A stretch of DNA of 64,000 bases from Siphonodentalium dalli (GCA_032622095.1 CP136067.1:51191899-51255898), one strand, 5' to 3'; shown: positions 12,666-25,322, counted from the first letter of the stretch. Numbers and translations: made by a program. Notes: a model not told the origin generated them from the sequence alone.

Positions 12666-12819
12666 CGTATATATAACAGGCAGGCCACCATGGTTCATAT
12701 ACTCCACTTGTTTGTCGATAATCTACATGTCGGATTGAAGACAACATATAATGCATTCATTTATGCTCAATTACTACATGTACACATTTGCTTTAGCTAT
12801 ATTTGCATGGTTATTTAAA

Positions 12820-13700
12820 TATCGTAGTTGCATAGCAACAGTTACAAAGGAAGTGGTAGGCTATCAATAATGCTGAACTGAATATGATCACGGGTCATGA
12901 GGAATTACCATATCCAGTTTCAGGCTTTTATGACCCATTGAACATTCCAAACACCATGCGTATTTATGGTCACTGTCTAAAATAAGGCAAACTACCAATG
13001 GATGTTCAGTGTAAGGGTATTATTCTATCTTTTTGAGGTAGTTGCTTAGCAACCGTTGCTACCATATTTGAAACACTACGTTCTCTGTACTGATCAGGTA
13101 CACCCCCCAAATTACAAACGGTATTGATCTCATTGAAAAAAACACTCATTTGTGCTCAAGTCCGACGGGTAAGTTATAATTGAGTTTTCCTTCAATTCTG
13201 GGTAGCTGCCTAGCAAAAGTTACTAAGGAATGGCTGGGTGCCAAAGTCTCGTGATCTCAGAATGATTAGTGGTCTATGAGGTACATTCCTGTAAAGTTTC
13301 AGGTCTTGAAAACATTTTGAATATTACCTACGCCAAGCGCCTACCGGTACATGTTTAGACAATGTCTAAATAGGCAAAAATACCAACCAATGGATACTCA
13401 GGGTAAGGGTGTCATATATATCATTTGGGGTATTTGCTTAGCAACCGTTGCTACCATAATTGAAACACACAGTTCTCTGTTCTGACCAGGTATATCCCCC
13501 AAATCATATACAGTAATGACTGCATTAAAACACCACTCATTTGTGCTAAATTACGACAGGATAATCAATAATTTTTCTTTAAATTCCGGGTAGTCGCCTA
13601 GCAACCATTACTACGGAGTGGCTGGGCAACTAAGTTTCCAATCTTAGAATGATCAGTGGCCCATGGGGTTCATTCCTGTAAAGTTTCAGATAAGAAGGGG
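12820..13700. repeat. Tandem repeat, about 385-390 bp unit, with X-box-like palindromes
   Basis: About two and a half units. CAACCGTTGCTACCAT recurs 390 bp apart, as do CTCTGT.CTGA.CAGGTA, AACACTCATTTGTGCT and GGCTGGG.. blocks. Each unit carries two copies of a GTTGC-TTA-GCAAC-type palindrome: 12,827, 13,041, 13,205, 13,433 and 13,593. These resemble the RFX-factor X-box half sites. Any regulatory role is unproven. Confidence 0.75.
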
Positions 13701-13899
13701 CTTTTGGTACCACCCCGTCGAACCTGGATTTCCAACTTATGTTGAGAATGACGTACATTGTATAGTCCAGGGGTTAATAGGGTGCTCCTGCACCCCCAGA
13801 ATTTACCTTCACTCGGCTCAATTTCTTCCTTATTATGTCCCTCAACTTTTAAGCAATGTAAACACGAAAATATGGGTCGTGTAGACACAAGACAAGATG

Positions 13900-15000
13900 G
13901 CGTCACTAAGTCAGTTTAGTGCAAATAATAGTGAGAATTCTTGTCATATGTATATAGCTAAGATATAATGCCACATTTTTAGGGCAAACTTGGAACTCCA
14001 AGTACAAGATGGCCGCCAAAATGGCAGCCGGAAGTGGAAAAGTTGACGGTTTTTCAATAATATCTTCCAGATCATTTTCTGCTGTATGTAACTGATTCAG
14101 AATTATAACTTTATTTTGTATCGTTTATGTTAACTTATCATTGTAGCAATGCAATATGCCATTCACGGGGTCCCATCCCCTTCTCATCCCTCAACATTTT
14201 ATTTTACAGAACGCGGTATAACATTTCACCAAAAGTTGGGGTTATAGTCATACTTCAACAAGAAATGGACAGAACTGGTCAATGTAAATGAGGCATACCA
14301 TTACTTATAAATATTCCAACTCAATGGAAACAAAATTGTATCTTTTTCACATAATATGGAAAATGGTAAATATTGTCCCAGCAGGCCGTGTAATCAATTA
14401 CAAGCTGATGTTGATGAATAAAATTGGCTATTTTGTCTTATATACATTGATAACTAACATTTCTGATGCACCTTTGTTAGTCGTTCCTATTGTAGGCATT
14501 GTCAGAATTATTGGAATTTTCTTTCACAAACTTGATATCAAAATCGGCAAAAATTAACTTTTCAGATTTGGACCATTTTTTTCAAGTAAACTGGAACTAT
14601 GTATGGTATCAAGGTGTTTTCGATCGGACTTGAGTGCATCACAATGAGGGCTTTTCATACTAAATCCTCAAGATGGATTGCGAAATTCCAACTACATTTG
14701 GTAAAAATAATTGATTTTTTAACATATATCGTAAACATTATTCTCTGCTGTTCCGAGAATGGTAGCAAATTGTGACTCACTTAGTAATTAAACATATTAC
14801 ATAATAAATTGGTTGTACCAATACCTTACGGGATAATTGGTCATGACAAACTCAATTTAAAGGATGCAGTATGTAATTTTTCTCGCCATATTTGAACAGA
14901 AATGCACATAACTTTGGAACTGAACTGAAAGGGGCCATACACTGTATTATGTGGCTACTTCGGCCCAGTAACCTAAAAATTGATTAACGAATGTCAGGAA
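13900..15000. repeat. Diverged dispersed repeat D
   Basis: Non-coding sequence sharing blocks with other places. AATATGGAAAATGGTA.ATA and the following TGTCCCAGC.GGCC match 51,590-51,640. GGTAGCAAATTGTGACTC, TTAGTAATTAAACATATT and TTTGGAACTGAACTGA match 60,465-60,590. It starts after paired AAGATGGCCGCC words near 14,010. Confidence 0.6.
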
Positions 15001-16840
15001 AATCGTTTCCTACGTTTTGCATATAAAACACCATCCTTGAGTTATTGTGGAAAGCAATAGCCACAAAACAGTACACATATACTACCCGCCCATGCTCATA
15101 TAGTCACTCTGTATATACACAAACAACACAGCGGAAGGACGTCCTGGTCAGTCATTATAGCAGCTTTCTCGTGAGATCTCTTAATATTTATACATATTTT
15201 AGACAAATATTGCTTCAAATAAATAATTTGCAGTGAAAGCTATTATGCTATTTATACATGAATATATTATTAAAGCTTTAAATTTGATAGGGTAAGGTAA
15301 AGTGATGTTGCTATATAAAAATGGTTTGTCTAGCTTTGAGTTCCCAACTAAATGAACTTTCACTTCATGTGTTATATGCCAATTTCCAAGTCTGGAATAT
15401 TTCAGTAAACATTAGATGGTACCTCTTCCATGCGATTTGGTCATAGTATTCCGTCTTATGTCCCTTAATAGCAAACTGAAGCTTTGAAGACCCTCCCACA
15501 ATTCATGTATATATGCGCAGGCACTAACTTGTTTGTCAAAATTAATCTTATCTGATGTATAAATATAACTGGCCTCCCGATCACATGTAAACAGATATTT
15601 ACGTTCTCTTTGATAAGAAGACAACCCACATTATGGGCCACATATGAGTAATGGTAACTATATAATTCTATGTTTTCATGTGCTAACGATGCCCAGCAGA
15701 CACGGTATTTCTAGATATCATATTCCGTGGTGCCAGTGGCTAAGCGATTGACCCTCTATAGGTTGAGATAATGTCAATTCTTCAATAACGATAACACTAT
15801 CATTAGCATCAAGCCGCGCCAGAGTCGAAGTCATCGTTTATTGGTATACATGCTTACAAGTCACGCAAACGATCGTGAAACAATTTAATTTTGTTTAATG
15901 AAATGTGAGTGGAACGCGGCCAAACTAGATGTATATACATCTTCACGAAAGTATAAGAAAACCACAAAAACAATGGGCGGATTTTCAATGTGACTATAAT
16001 TGTATCGGCATCTCGCGCCTGTTCCAGTGTTGGCCTAGTTACACATTAAATCATGCCACGAATCTCTACTTTATACACACCCGTATATATCATATTCCAC
16101 CCGTAAAAAACATTGGCACTTTGTGATGTTATGACAGGGAAGTGTATAACATTGAACAAGCAGTGCAGGTAATATATTTCTTATTATATACACTGTATGT
16201 GAAGGTCCCAGCTTGGAAATGCACGATTTAAGTGACTTTGTGTCAGTTTGCTTTGCATCGCTTATAATTATATACTTTGAGTAATTATTCAATGTTTATT
16301 GCGATATCAGCTCACAATCGCAAAATAACATGCAACCTTAATTGTTATAAATGTTATAAATTTGCGTGGCAGATTGATTTTTTGAGGGGTTTAACGTCGT
16401 TTTATCCACTAAGCCGTATCACGAACAAGAACAGAATCAAGTAGGAAAAAAGAGCGCAGCGAAGCAACTATATTCATACGCCAGACAGACAGTATTAAAT
16501 TAAAAAATTGAATTCGCTTGGATTCAGGAATATAAATTCAAGAACTGACTAGTGTACAATCGTAATATGAAACGCATACAATTAGTGCAAGAGTACATAA
16601 TCAATAGCAATAAATCATACTAAATTTCTAAGACTGCACATCGATATATGTAAAGTAGCTTATAACATCAGATTTTGCATTTACAAGGCATTTATAATAT
16701 TTGATGAATCGCACATAACCCTTTATCAATGCGTCGAGCTGACAGTCGGGTGGATGAGACATAATCTTATCTATCGATCGGCCAATCGACAGCTTCAGGA
16801 AGTTCAGTCCGCAAATACTGGTTGGTGTCTTCTCGAGCTA
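15001..16840. other. No recognisable gene; weak tRNA-like A-box near 15,735
   Basis: AT-rich. GTGCCAGTGGCTAAGCGAT at 15,732-15,750 resembles a Pol III A-box, but the following B-box is degenerate. TTTGAGGGGTTTAACGTCGT near 16,383 resembles the start of a dispersed repeat I recall from molluscs. Confidence 0.4.
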
Positions 16841-16841
16841 A

Positions 16842-17905
16842 TCATTTCTCATCAATCATCTGGTCAAACTTTGAAAGTTCAAATATGAACCTCTCTTTCT
16901 GATAGTATAAACGTTGGCACAGACGAATATCTTGTTTTCTAGCAACTGGCTCAACATGAGTGGATTGTTTGGGAGCAAAGGTGGCATCTTCAGTAGAAGT
17001 TGTTATCGTCTGTGATACAGGTTCTGGGACAGGAGTTATATCGGTAATGTCAAGTTGTTTTGCTTGTGATACACGAATGATGTTGGTGTGACTGTTGTCT
17101 GTCTGAGGGGTGGCATCAGAGCAGATATTTCGTAGAAACGACAGCAGAATATGTGACTGGTTGAATAGCTGGTAGAGTACCAACTATTTTCTTGGTATCA
17201 TAATATCAAAATATATTTCTCAGCCTTATATATTTACATGAACGATCCATTGCAGCATGTGAACCTTGACAGTTTGAAAAGTTGTTTGGTATTATACAAT
17301 CCTTATGGTCATGTCCTGAAATGGAACAGCGATCACATATGGTTTCTTTGCTAATACAATGTTCCTGACCATGATCACATCCCTGCCAGTTAAACGTCGT
17401 AATGGGTTAGGAAAATAGGTACTTAATTGTACCGTCATGTACCCAACCTTCAAGGCCAGTGGATGTTCGCACCGATTGAATGTCAGAAGATAGATGTGCA
17501 AAGGAACTTTGTGTCCACGAACTGTCTTTGAAAACATACGGACTTCTCTAACTCCATGTGATGCCAACTCAGCCAATATATCCGACTCAGTAGTGAGGTC
17601 TCAATACAGCTCTACTACTGTTCGATTTCTTGTGAGGAGTATCCATCACTGGTGTTTGTGCAACATATGTGAATTGCAGAAGAGCGTCGGATTGAATATT
17701 TTTGAACTTTCAATAAAAAAAGAGCCACTTATTGACCCAGTCATAATTGTCCAGCTATGCTTTGTAGAGTTTTGTTAATGACAAATACAGAAAGTTTCTT
17801 GACACTTGGATCAAAGCCAAGAACCAAGTACTGAGGATATACCTCAGCATTAACATTCTTACGATCAAAACATTTTTCTTTGGTTTGATTGCCATATGAA
17901 AAGCA
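16842..17905 (-). pseudogene. Decayed LINE gag-like ORF1 with CCHC zinc knuckles
   Basis: Read on the minus strand in shifting frames: YLVLGFDPSVKKLSVF near 17,830, stops, then GDLTTESDILAELASHGVREV, a HIYLLTFN strand, LKVGYMTVQLSTYFPNPLR, then (after a +1 shift) knuckles of the form C-x3-GHx4-C and CDRCSISGHDHKDC near 17,300-17,390. The pattern ...LTF..P..LKVGY..V.VYIPNPLRC.KC is typical of RNA-binding ORF1 proteins of jockey-type LINEs in invertebrates. A Thr/Ser-rich tail with a QTD motif continues to 16,842. No matching ORF2 adjoins it. Confidence 0.6.
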
Positions 17906-18540
17906 AATAATCGACAACTAGCCCATCAGCAGCCGCCTCGGACTACCCTTCGAATTATGGTCGGGCCAAAGACTGGTATGTCACTGAAGCGTGACCCGTT
18001 TAGCCACTGCATATAGCAGCCTCCCGGTACCTCACCACAGTGAGACATCCGTGAACACTACTCGATTTAAATATTTAACAGGTATGAAAACAAACCCAAA
18101 GAGACATGACACGAAATAACAAACAATATATCTGGAAAAACGGAATACACTTTACAGGAACAGACATATGAAACACAGCGGAGAGGCGGTTACCAGCCGA
18201 TTGATTGAGCCGGGTCAACTCAATCGATCGTATTGAAAAGATGTAGAAGCAACGAGTACCATGAGCTAAGCCGTATCCGCATGTCGATGCCTCACATCAT
18301 ACGACTGCCCTATTACCTCCAGTACTCCTACACACAACTCAAGGGATGCACCCACGACAAACAGGGTACCACATTATGGGAATCTTACCCCTCGCTGTGG
18401 GGCGGTAGGTCTATGTTACACCGGGCCCACATGGAGTGCCTATCAGAACGGGTCAGAACATCAATTCCCAGGTTGTGTACTGTGGAATGTAATATCTCCT
18501 GGCGTATTTAGAGTAGATTCGTGACATGATGTAGTTACAA
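17906..18540. other. Probable 5' leader of the decayed LINE, otherwise unassigned
   Basis: Lies upstream of the minus-strand ORF1 and contains GC-richer blocks (GCCTCCCGGTACCTCACC, TCTCACTGTGG on the reverse). A 92-codon plus ORF at 18,233-18,511 has no motif I recognise and overlaps the presumed 3' flank of the transporter. Confidence 0.35.
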
Positions 18541-18584
18541 ATATATGAACAGTCTGGTTGGTGTAGTGCATAAACATACTTAGT

Positions 18585-18806
18585 TCATAATTGACTCAGT
18601 GTTGATATAGCAGGAACACTCGTGTAGGCTGCATTTATCTCCCCTCGCTTTTCCAATTCATAGTTCGACGCCTTTTTATCATCCACCGTTATTATGACGT
18701 CGGGGAGGACGACGCCTTTGGTCTCCTCGACCATCTGTGAGACAATGGTGGACATAACTCCAAAAACGCCAATCACAAGGTACATTAGGCTTCCCTCCAG
18801 TTGCGT
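18585..18806 (-). CDS. SLC22-like last exon: TM12 and C-terminal tail
   Basis: Acceptor TTTCAG before 18,806, phase 0, running 74 codons to a TGA at 18,585-18,587. It reads TQLEGSLMYLVIGVFGVMST as TM12, then SQMVEETKGVVLPDVI, the equivalent of the family's LPET...LP block with LP changed to VE. A polar cytosolic tail of about 35 residues follows. No canonical AATAAA is evident in the next 100 bases, so the 3' end is undefined. Confidence 0.82.
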   Translation of the reverse strand, partial: TQLEGSLMYLVIGVFGVMSTIVSQMVEETKGVVLPDVIITVDDKKASNYELEKRGEINAAYTSVPAISTLSQL

Positions 18807-19374
18807 CTGAAACAACAGTAACCCTTTCTTTACTAAATGGATTATCTCAGCAAGTTATAAAAGTATATAGTGGAATGGTCTACTATTCATTTAGACGGGG
18901 TGTTCACGAAAAATGAGCAGACGAGACAGACGAAAATATAATACCAGAAGGATACCAGTACAGAAGGATTCGTATGCTGACCGTTTGTTGAACCTATTAT
19001 CTGAACATTCCCTGTGAGTAATTAATAAAGAAATGTTTAAAAACGACTTATATTATACATCAAAACAATTCAAGTTATGTATTGCATTTGTCACGTTCTG
19101 GTTATCAAAATAGCTCGACAAAATGCACAGAATACACATATCTTTACTCCGTATGTCTTGGGGGCATCGTCGCAGTCAGTCATGGAATTTTTCAGACGAA
19201 TACAAGGACCTTTAAGACTTTTTCGAATTCTCGTCGTGGTCGATTTAGAGTAGATATTAATTAATAATTAGTTGAATTTGTCGAAATAGAATGTTATATT
19301 CTGGAATGAAGGGTCAGGTGTCTGTGGTAAAATACTATGGGCTCATATTCAGGAGTTGCATGATGGTGGTCCAC

Positions 19375-19378
<4 letters not shown>

Positions 19379-19455
<77 letters not shown>
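19379..19455. repeat. (CT)n microsatellite, about 38 units
   Basis: Uninterrupted CT dinucleotides inside a transporter intron. They begin 40 bp past the donor of the TM11 exon in the direction of transcription. The Glu-Arg ORF across it is meaningless. Confidence 0.98.
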
Positions 19456-19458
<3 letters not shown>

Positions 19459-19495
19459 CCCTCTCAATAAAAACAATATTGGTTTATCCCATTAC

Positions 19496-19568
19496 CAGAT
19501 ACACGAGTTGAGGTGCGATGACTGCTCCGACCCTTGATGCTGTATTGCACATTCCCGACGACAACGTC
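19496..19568 (-). CDS. SLC22-like exon: TM11
   Basis: 73 nt, acceptor ATTTCAG and donor GTAATG. One base completes the Arg codon of ELFPTVVR. Then TLSSGMCNTASRVGAVIAPQ and LVYL, matching the family block R-N-x-G...SRxGA..AP. It ends in phase 0, joining the last exon. It lies only 40 bp right of the long (CT)n tract. Confidence 0.85.
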
Positions 19569-20373
19569 CTGAAATTAGCAGTGCAAACATTTAAAAAGTC
19601 TGCACAAATATCACAACAAAGGAGAAGAGGATATGGATAGATGTGCTCTTATTATTAATTATTCATAGCTCCCCAATAACAAAATTTCGAGTGCTGAAAC
19701 CATTGTTATATGTAAACAAATCTGTTACTTTGATTTGTTAACAACCATCGCTAAACGCGTAGTCTGAAATGATTTTCAGAATAGTGATCATTGCTCTGAC
19801 CTTTTCCAAGATAGAAAGATAGATAGATGTTTTATTCACACAATAATTAGGTAACAATAAGCAAGAATAATATATAAAAAATCAAGTGTAATTATTGTGA
19901 GGGAGTGGCATTACCAGGATTGGCTGTCTTCATGTCACCCCCGTTGTCAATATAATAACTAATTTATCAATGGCATAACCTTAAGTTGATGTGCTAATAA
20001 CGAAATACTGGAATTTATAATATCAAAATATTGTATTATGTACATATATTTGTATGGTTATGTAGGCGTGTGCACGGCAATTAAAGAACACTTTCTAATA
20101 GTAAGGTTGACCTTGCTTAAGTAACAATGATACTGTGTATATTTAAATCGTGTTAGCAGGGTCCAATACGGCGAGTTTTCAGGGTAGTCAGCACTCACGA
20201 CAGGGGAGGGAGTGGCTTGTTACTCAGGAGTTAAGTATATGTAGTTTAATTATGTGTTTTTTGGAGGAAACATTATCTGCAAGTTTTGTTTTTACATTTA
20301 AAGTTTGCATCGTAGGCGTTGATATCATTGAACTTAAATTGATATTTAAAGTTTTGTCGGCTTTCAATTGATT

Positions 20374-22059
20374 TTAATTTTTTGTCAGTTTCATCCATAA
20401 TCTTGGGAATGAATGTTTGGGCAAAACCTCTGAGAATTTCGTTCGTGATTTAATTTCTCTAATGCATCCAGATTGTCTGGTTATTGATATCTTATTGTCA
20501 AATGCTGTTAGAAATGATGCCGGTAGGTTTAAATGTGTCAAATCATACATAAACATACTAACATGACAGGCATGCAGATCTCTGAATTTCAAAATGTTTC
20601 TTTTTTTGAATAAGGGTTTAGTGTGGCTGTTGTATTTGGCATAGCTTATTGTTCTGATAGCTCTCTTGTGTAGTAGGAAGGCTTTATTAGATGATAATGA
20701 GTGGCCCCAAATTTGACGGCTTTGAATTAAGGCATAATATAGCGTTCGAATGGCATCTCCTGGGAAAAAATTTCTCACCTTGTTCATACCGTATAGGGCT
20801 CTTGCCATTTTAGAACATATCGCCGAGGTATGGTCTTTAAAAGTGAGGTTTTCATCGATTGTAATTCCGAGAAATTTTAAGGACGTTTCATCATTTGTAG
20901 ACATCTTTTAACTCATTGTTCACGATGTTTTCAATAAGATGGCCGTTATTGCCGGATGTGTATAGTGTAGTATCGTCGGCAAATGATAACAATTTCAATG
21001 AAGTTGCAGCAGACATATCATTCCCGTAAATGAGGAAAATTGTCGGACCGAGTATGGAGCCCTGGGACACTCCGTTGAGTATACCCTTAAGACAAGAAAT
21101 ACTACCATTGAAGTCAGTAAACTGTCGTCTTTCGGATAGATAGTCTCTGAACCAATCATTCGCAATGCCACGTATTCCATAATGTTCCATTTTACTTAAT
21201 AGAATATCATGACTAATTGTATCAAAAGCTTTTGAAAGGTCAATGAAAATGGCAGAGGTGCAGTCTCGAGTGAGTTCATCATTTTGTTCGACTACATCTT
21301 CAAGTAAGTGCATAATGGGATGGATTGTTGAGTGACTTTTTCTGAAACCATACTGATGTTCATACAGGGTATCGTTATCATTTAAGAAATCGACCAGTCT
21401 TTTAGACATTATTTTTTTCCAATATTTTTGAGAAACAAGGCAATATACTAATAGGTCTATATTTACTAAATTCACCTTTATTGCCGCTTTTATAAATCGG
21501 GACAACTCGGGACCATTTCATTTTTGGGGAAATATGCCATATTTGAATGATAAGTTGAATATATGTTTTAGGGCGATTGCTATTTCTTCTACCGTTGCCT
21601 TCATTATCTTACTCGTTAAACCATGCACGTCTTTGCTATTTTTGCTGTTAAAATTTAGGTAAGTAAGTATAATTTCTTGTTCATTAGTGGGAGCTAATTT
21701 TAATACTTCTGTTTCCCTATAAAGAAGATAATCTGAGTAATTTGCACTATGTTCGTTTATGACTTTCACTTGTTAGATGACCAATACTTGAAAAATAATC
21801 ATTAAACTTTTCTGCAATGTCGGTTTTATGAGTGATTTTTTATTTTTATTTGGCTATCTACAAATATAGAAGGAATTGAGTTTGCATTCGAAGTTTTGTT
21901 AATCGCTCCATTTAATATCCTCCAGGTAGCCTTTATATCTCTCTTGTTTTGTTCCAATATATCACAATAGTACGTTTTCTTGCTTAGTCTTATTGTGCTT
22001 CTGTATGTCTGGCAGTACGATTTATATCTGTTTTTGTTGACTTCTGTTGTTGCCTTCAA
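20374..22059 (-). pseudogene. LINE 1 reverse transcriptase, frameshifted
   Basis: Pieces in order: linker 22,059-21,826; 21,769-21,518 (TYLNFNSKNSKDVHGLTSKI, the K.A.G.DGL block); 21,505-20,891 with YGFRKSHSTI, FIDLSKAFDTISHDILL, GVSQGSILGPTIFLIY and LSFADDTTLY (the catalytic FADD); and 20,904-20,374 with LGITIDENLTFKDH and a C-terminal thumb. About 40 residues between FADD and LGI are missing at the frame change near 20,895, as are bases near 21,512. An inactive fossil. Confidence 0.88.
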
Positions 22060-22074
22060 TTGTTTTATATAAAG

Positions 22075-22956
22075 TTAAATTTTTTCCAGAGAGGATTTAA
22101 GAATTCCATTTGTAATCCATAGTTGTCGCTTGATGTACTTTGTGGGGACTTTCCTGTTTGTCAACGGGAATGCTTTATCAAAGGCGTCCATATACAGTTC
22201 CAGGAATATATCATATGACTCGTTCACTGATTTACAGTTTAAGACTGGCTGAAAGTTACATTTTTTTAGTATATTTTTGAAAGTTCTAGTATTTTTGTCA
22301 ATAAAGACTCGATATGGTTTTACATTGTCACCACCCGGCGCACGTGAAGGTTCTGTGCCTCGCGATGGTTCGAGAAAGATAGCGAGATGGTCCGATACAT
22401 CATTGAGTATTATACCAGATTTTCTGCCCGCAGTTGCACTGTTGGTATATATATGGTCTATGAGGGTTGACGAATGTTCGGTAAGTCGTGTCGACCTAAT
22501 TATACTAGGTATGAAACCAAAGGAAAATATATTGCTTAAGAAGTTGTCCGTTTTCTCGTGGGTTTCAAATTTGAGTAAGTCAATATTAAAATCGCCTATT
22601 AAGAATGCCTTAAGATTTGATTTATTTATTTCACCCATAATAGCTTCGATATCCTTCGAAAATGTATCAAGGTCAGCGCGTGGTGCAGTGTTGGGCCTAT
22701 ATTTACAACCAACTATGTATGAATTTGTGCATCCTGGATTTATCTCAACAAATATAGTTTCTATGACGTGTGGTTTAAATAAAGACAAATCTTTCCTCAG
22801 TGTATACTGTAGACTGTCGCGGATGAATAGGCCAACTCCTCCTCTCCCATCATCCCTTTCTGGACGTGTTTTAAATTCGAAGTTATTGTGGTATCTTATT
22901 GGACTAATTTTACTTTTATTGGTATTGCAGCTGTAACAATAATGTTTGCATAACAA
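22075..22956 (-). pseudogene. LINE 1 endonuclease domain (APE-like), N-terminally truncated
   Basis: 293 open codons. Seen: GRGGVGLFIRDSLQYTLRKD, IETIFVEINPG, a YRP-type strand, LIGDFNIDLLKF (the GDFN catalytic block), then RSTRLTEHSSTLIDHIYTNS (the S-x-LIDHI block) and a VSDHLAIF end motif. These are the conserved elements of apurinic-type LINE endonucleases, which nick target DNA for priming. The N-terminal N-x-RS/L motif is missing, so the element is 5'-truncated. This part has an intact frame. Confidence 0.85.
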
Positions 22957-23270
22957 TCGTTTTGATATGCGAAATATCGTTATTGGAGAGTTATAAATAC
23001 CTAGCTGATACAGGCTCCAGAAGGGACTCTTTATTCAGTAGCGTATGGGCCCCTACATGAATGGCATTGCGCATTTTGATTTTGAAAACAATTATTTTTG
23101 AATTTGGAACATAACAATCGTTTCGATATGCGAAATTTCGTTATTGGACAGTTATAAATAACTAGCTGATACAGGTTCCAGAATGAGGTCTTTATTCAGC
23201 GGCGTATGAGCCCCTACACAACAGGCATCGCGCACATTTTGATTTTAAAAATAATTATTACTTTGGATTT
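22950..23270. repeat. Two tandem copies of a 161-bp unit
   Basis: ATAACAATCGTTT(T/C)GATATGCG, TAGCTGATACAGG.TCCAGAA and GCCCCTACA occur at 22,950 and again at 23,111. It abuts the truncated 5' end of LINE 1. A further block (GACAGACTTACGGACAGA) follows at 23,410. Confidence 0.85.
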
Positions 23271-24042
23271 TTTTTTAGATTGAACTCTTTGCTCAATTTA
23301 ACCATAACAAATACAAATTTAGCAAAAACTAACGCCGTTATGACATTCGCATTGGTACCCTGAGTCACCACACCAAATCGGTGCAAGAGGAGTCTCGGAG
23401 AAAACTCGCGAACAGACAGACTTACGGACAGAAATATCCTATTATGTTATGTATATAGATGGAAATATGAACAAAGTTCATCAAGTTTTACAAGTAGTTG
23501 TTGCTGACAGTTGTTCACAATAACGTTTGTATGAACCCACTTCGAAAGACTTCGAAATTTCAATTTATCTTCAATTTATACCATAATTGCCTGTGCTATG
23601 GTGTGTGTAACACCTATTTTGTAAATTTCATCTTTACAACCTACTGTGGGTATAAATTTCTACTATGGGTGTAAATTTCCAAACGTCATTTCATGAGTTA
23701 AACGATTATACCCATAGTAGCACTACAGCGTAGTTATCAAAATAGTTCTTCTGTTAAAATTGTTATACTATCAATTAATTATTAGGAAAAGTGTCTGCAT
23801 TTCAATCAAACGTAGCTTGCTACAGTATTATATGAACTAGCGAACTTATGATTGGGAACAGCATGTGACTGATGACTTAGAAACTTAGAAACAGGCTGAC
23901 GTAATGAAGTAAACGTACGCATGACGCGCATTCCGTATAGCGTCGTGTTTGTGTCTCTCGGTGATGATATATTTTAAAAGTAAACAGCAGAGTAGTTGAA
24001 TTCACGAAACAAATCAAAACTAATAATTATGGCATAAACAGA

Positions 24043-24182
24043 TACAACCATAGTAGCCGAGGGTACCCAATTTTCACCACTCGTGGTACTGTGGCTTCAA
24101 CCACTCTTCAAAAAGGCTCATGGTTAAAACCACAATTCCACTCGTGGTGAAAATTTGGTACTCTCGGCTACTATGGGTGTAT
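24043..24182. repeat. Hairpin element with mirrored direct CTCG
   Basis: Outer arms CCATAGTAGCCGAG and CTCGGCTACTATGG; inner arms AATTTTCACCA and TGGTGAAAATT, CAACCA and TGGTTAAAACCA. CTCG sits unpaired in the same orientation in both arms (CACCACTCGTGGTAC and TTCCACTCGTGGTGA). Starts 64 bp from a transporter exon, inside the intron downstream of it. The block CTACTATGGGTGTAAATTT also occurs near 23,660. Confidence 0.82.
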
Positions 24183-24245
24183 TCTATATCTATGCGCTTT
24201 CATTGGCGTTTTAGTTTGGAAATTCTCAGACATAAACATTATTAC

Positions 24246-24366
24246 CTGACGACGGTTGGAAATAACTCAGCAGTGTGAAGCTTGAAGGCCACTCAGCCAG
24301 CGCCCAAACCGAACTTGCACGTCATTGCCAATCCGTTCATTATTCTCCCCTTCATGTCTTTCTCGA
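24246..24366 (-). pseudogene. SLC22-like exon: ELFPTVVR motif, with in-frame TGA
   Basis: 121 nt with acceptor AATCAG and donor GTAATA. It reads VEKDMKGRIMNGLAMTCKFG, then LGAG, a TGA (plus-strand 24,293-24,295), then VAFKLHTAELFPTVVR. The frame is continuous on both sides of the TGA, so this is a nonsense change; TGG (Trp) is the likely ancestor. The Cys in MTCKFG is where the family normally has Gly (xGKFG), possibly another degenerative change. AELFPTVVR is the conserved block before TM11. Confidence 0.88.
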
Positions 24367-24399
24367 CTGATTAAAATAGACAGGGGACTATCATTTAAT

Positions 24400-25320
24400 G
24401 GACATGGTTCGCTCGAACCCCAAAATTATGTATACATAATATGGTAAGAGGTAACTCAAAACGTACATACGCGGAAGATTTACGAACATATTAGTACATA
24501 TAACGCTGAGAATACGCGTTTTGTTTATTATATCTTCCAAAAGGGGTATTTGAGGCCACCCTGCAACACCAATCGTTTTATCTAAATCAGTCAAAGGATT
24601 GAACAATTACAAGGTTGACATATTTGGACCAATCTGTGGTCGCCATTTAGGATTTAGTGGAGTGTTGGATGTGGTGGAACACTACAACATCCTTTGCTTG
24701 GTGGAAATCGGTCAAGAGGGCTGAGCAATAACATGACAGGGAGGCCCTAGTCGGACCCATCTGAGTGGTGGCTCGGGTTTGGGGGTGTTTCAAAGGGGTG
24801 TCGTGGTGTAAACACTAATGATAATGCGAATAAACAATACTATTGAGAATAAACGCAAGTGTTCCGAGTAAACGCAATACTACTGCGAATAAACGCAATC
24901 CGATTGTAAATATATGCTACCCGAGGGGGCCTTGGCCTGATAAAATAGAATGTTGTAAGGTGGTCCACAACACAGTATTTTAAAAGACTCCATTCGATTA
25001 AAAATGGACGCCGCTCAGAGGGGTCCGAATAGGGCAACCATGACATTTATCCGTCCCTTGACTGATTTAGATCAAACGATGGGTGTTGCAGTGGTCCCAA
25101 TTCGAACCACCCCAAGTGGTACAAAATAAATGAATTCATTGGTCCATAGCTGAGATAGCACACTGACAATATGGAGATGGGGTAGATTTCCATAAGTTCT
25201 CTTTCAATTTTTGTATAATTACACGATATCGGGTGATATTCGGACAGGCAATGCCGCGCCGAATCGAACGATATAATTATATCAGATTCCGCCAAATATA
25301 ATACTATATACATGTAGATA
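24400..25320. other. Intron sequence, no recognisable feature
   Basis: Short ORFs only. A low-complexity block with AATAAACGCAA repeated irregularly lies at 24,825-24,900. Confidence 0.5.
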
Positions 25321-25322
25321 CA

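Larger units (their letters stand above)
19815..22956 (-). mobile_element. 5'-truncated non-LTR retrotransposon (LINE 1 of this window)
   Basis: Minus-strand ORF2 with endonuclease (22,956-22,075) and reverse transcriptase (22,059-20,374). A roughly 0.55-kb 3' UTR ends at 19,815-19,830 in an ATCTATCTATCTTTCTATC tail typical of LINE 3' ends. The 5' end is lost inside the endonuclease. Broken by several frameshifts. The EN-RT layout and GVSQGSILGP motif suggest a jockey/CR1-like clade; the exact clade is not determined. It lies in the transporter intron between the 24.3 and 19.5 kb exons, in the same orientation. Confidence 0.88.

Noticed and set aside
19294-19476. Glu-Arg repeat ORF on the minus strand
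   Set aside because: It is only the translation of the (CT)n microsatellite.
22277-22936. 219-codon plus-strand ORF
   Set aside because: Antisense shadow of the LINE 1 endonuclease on the minus strand.
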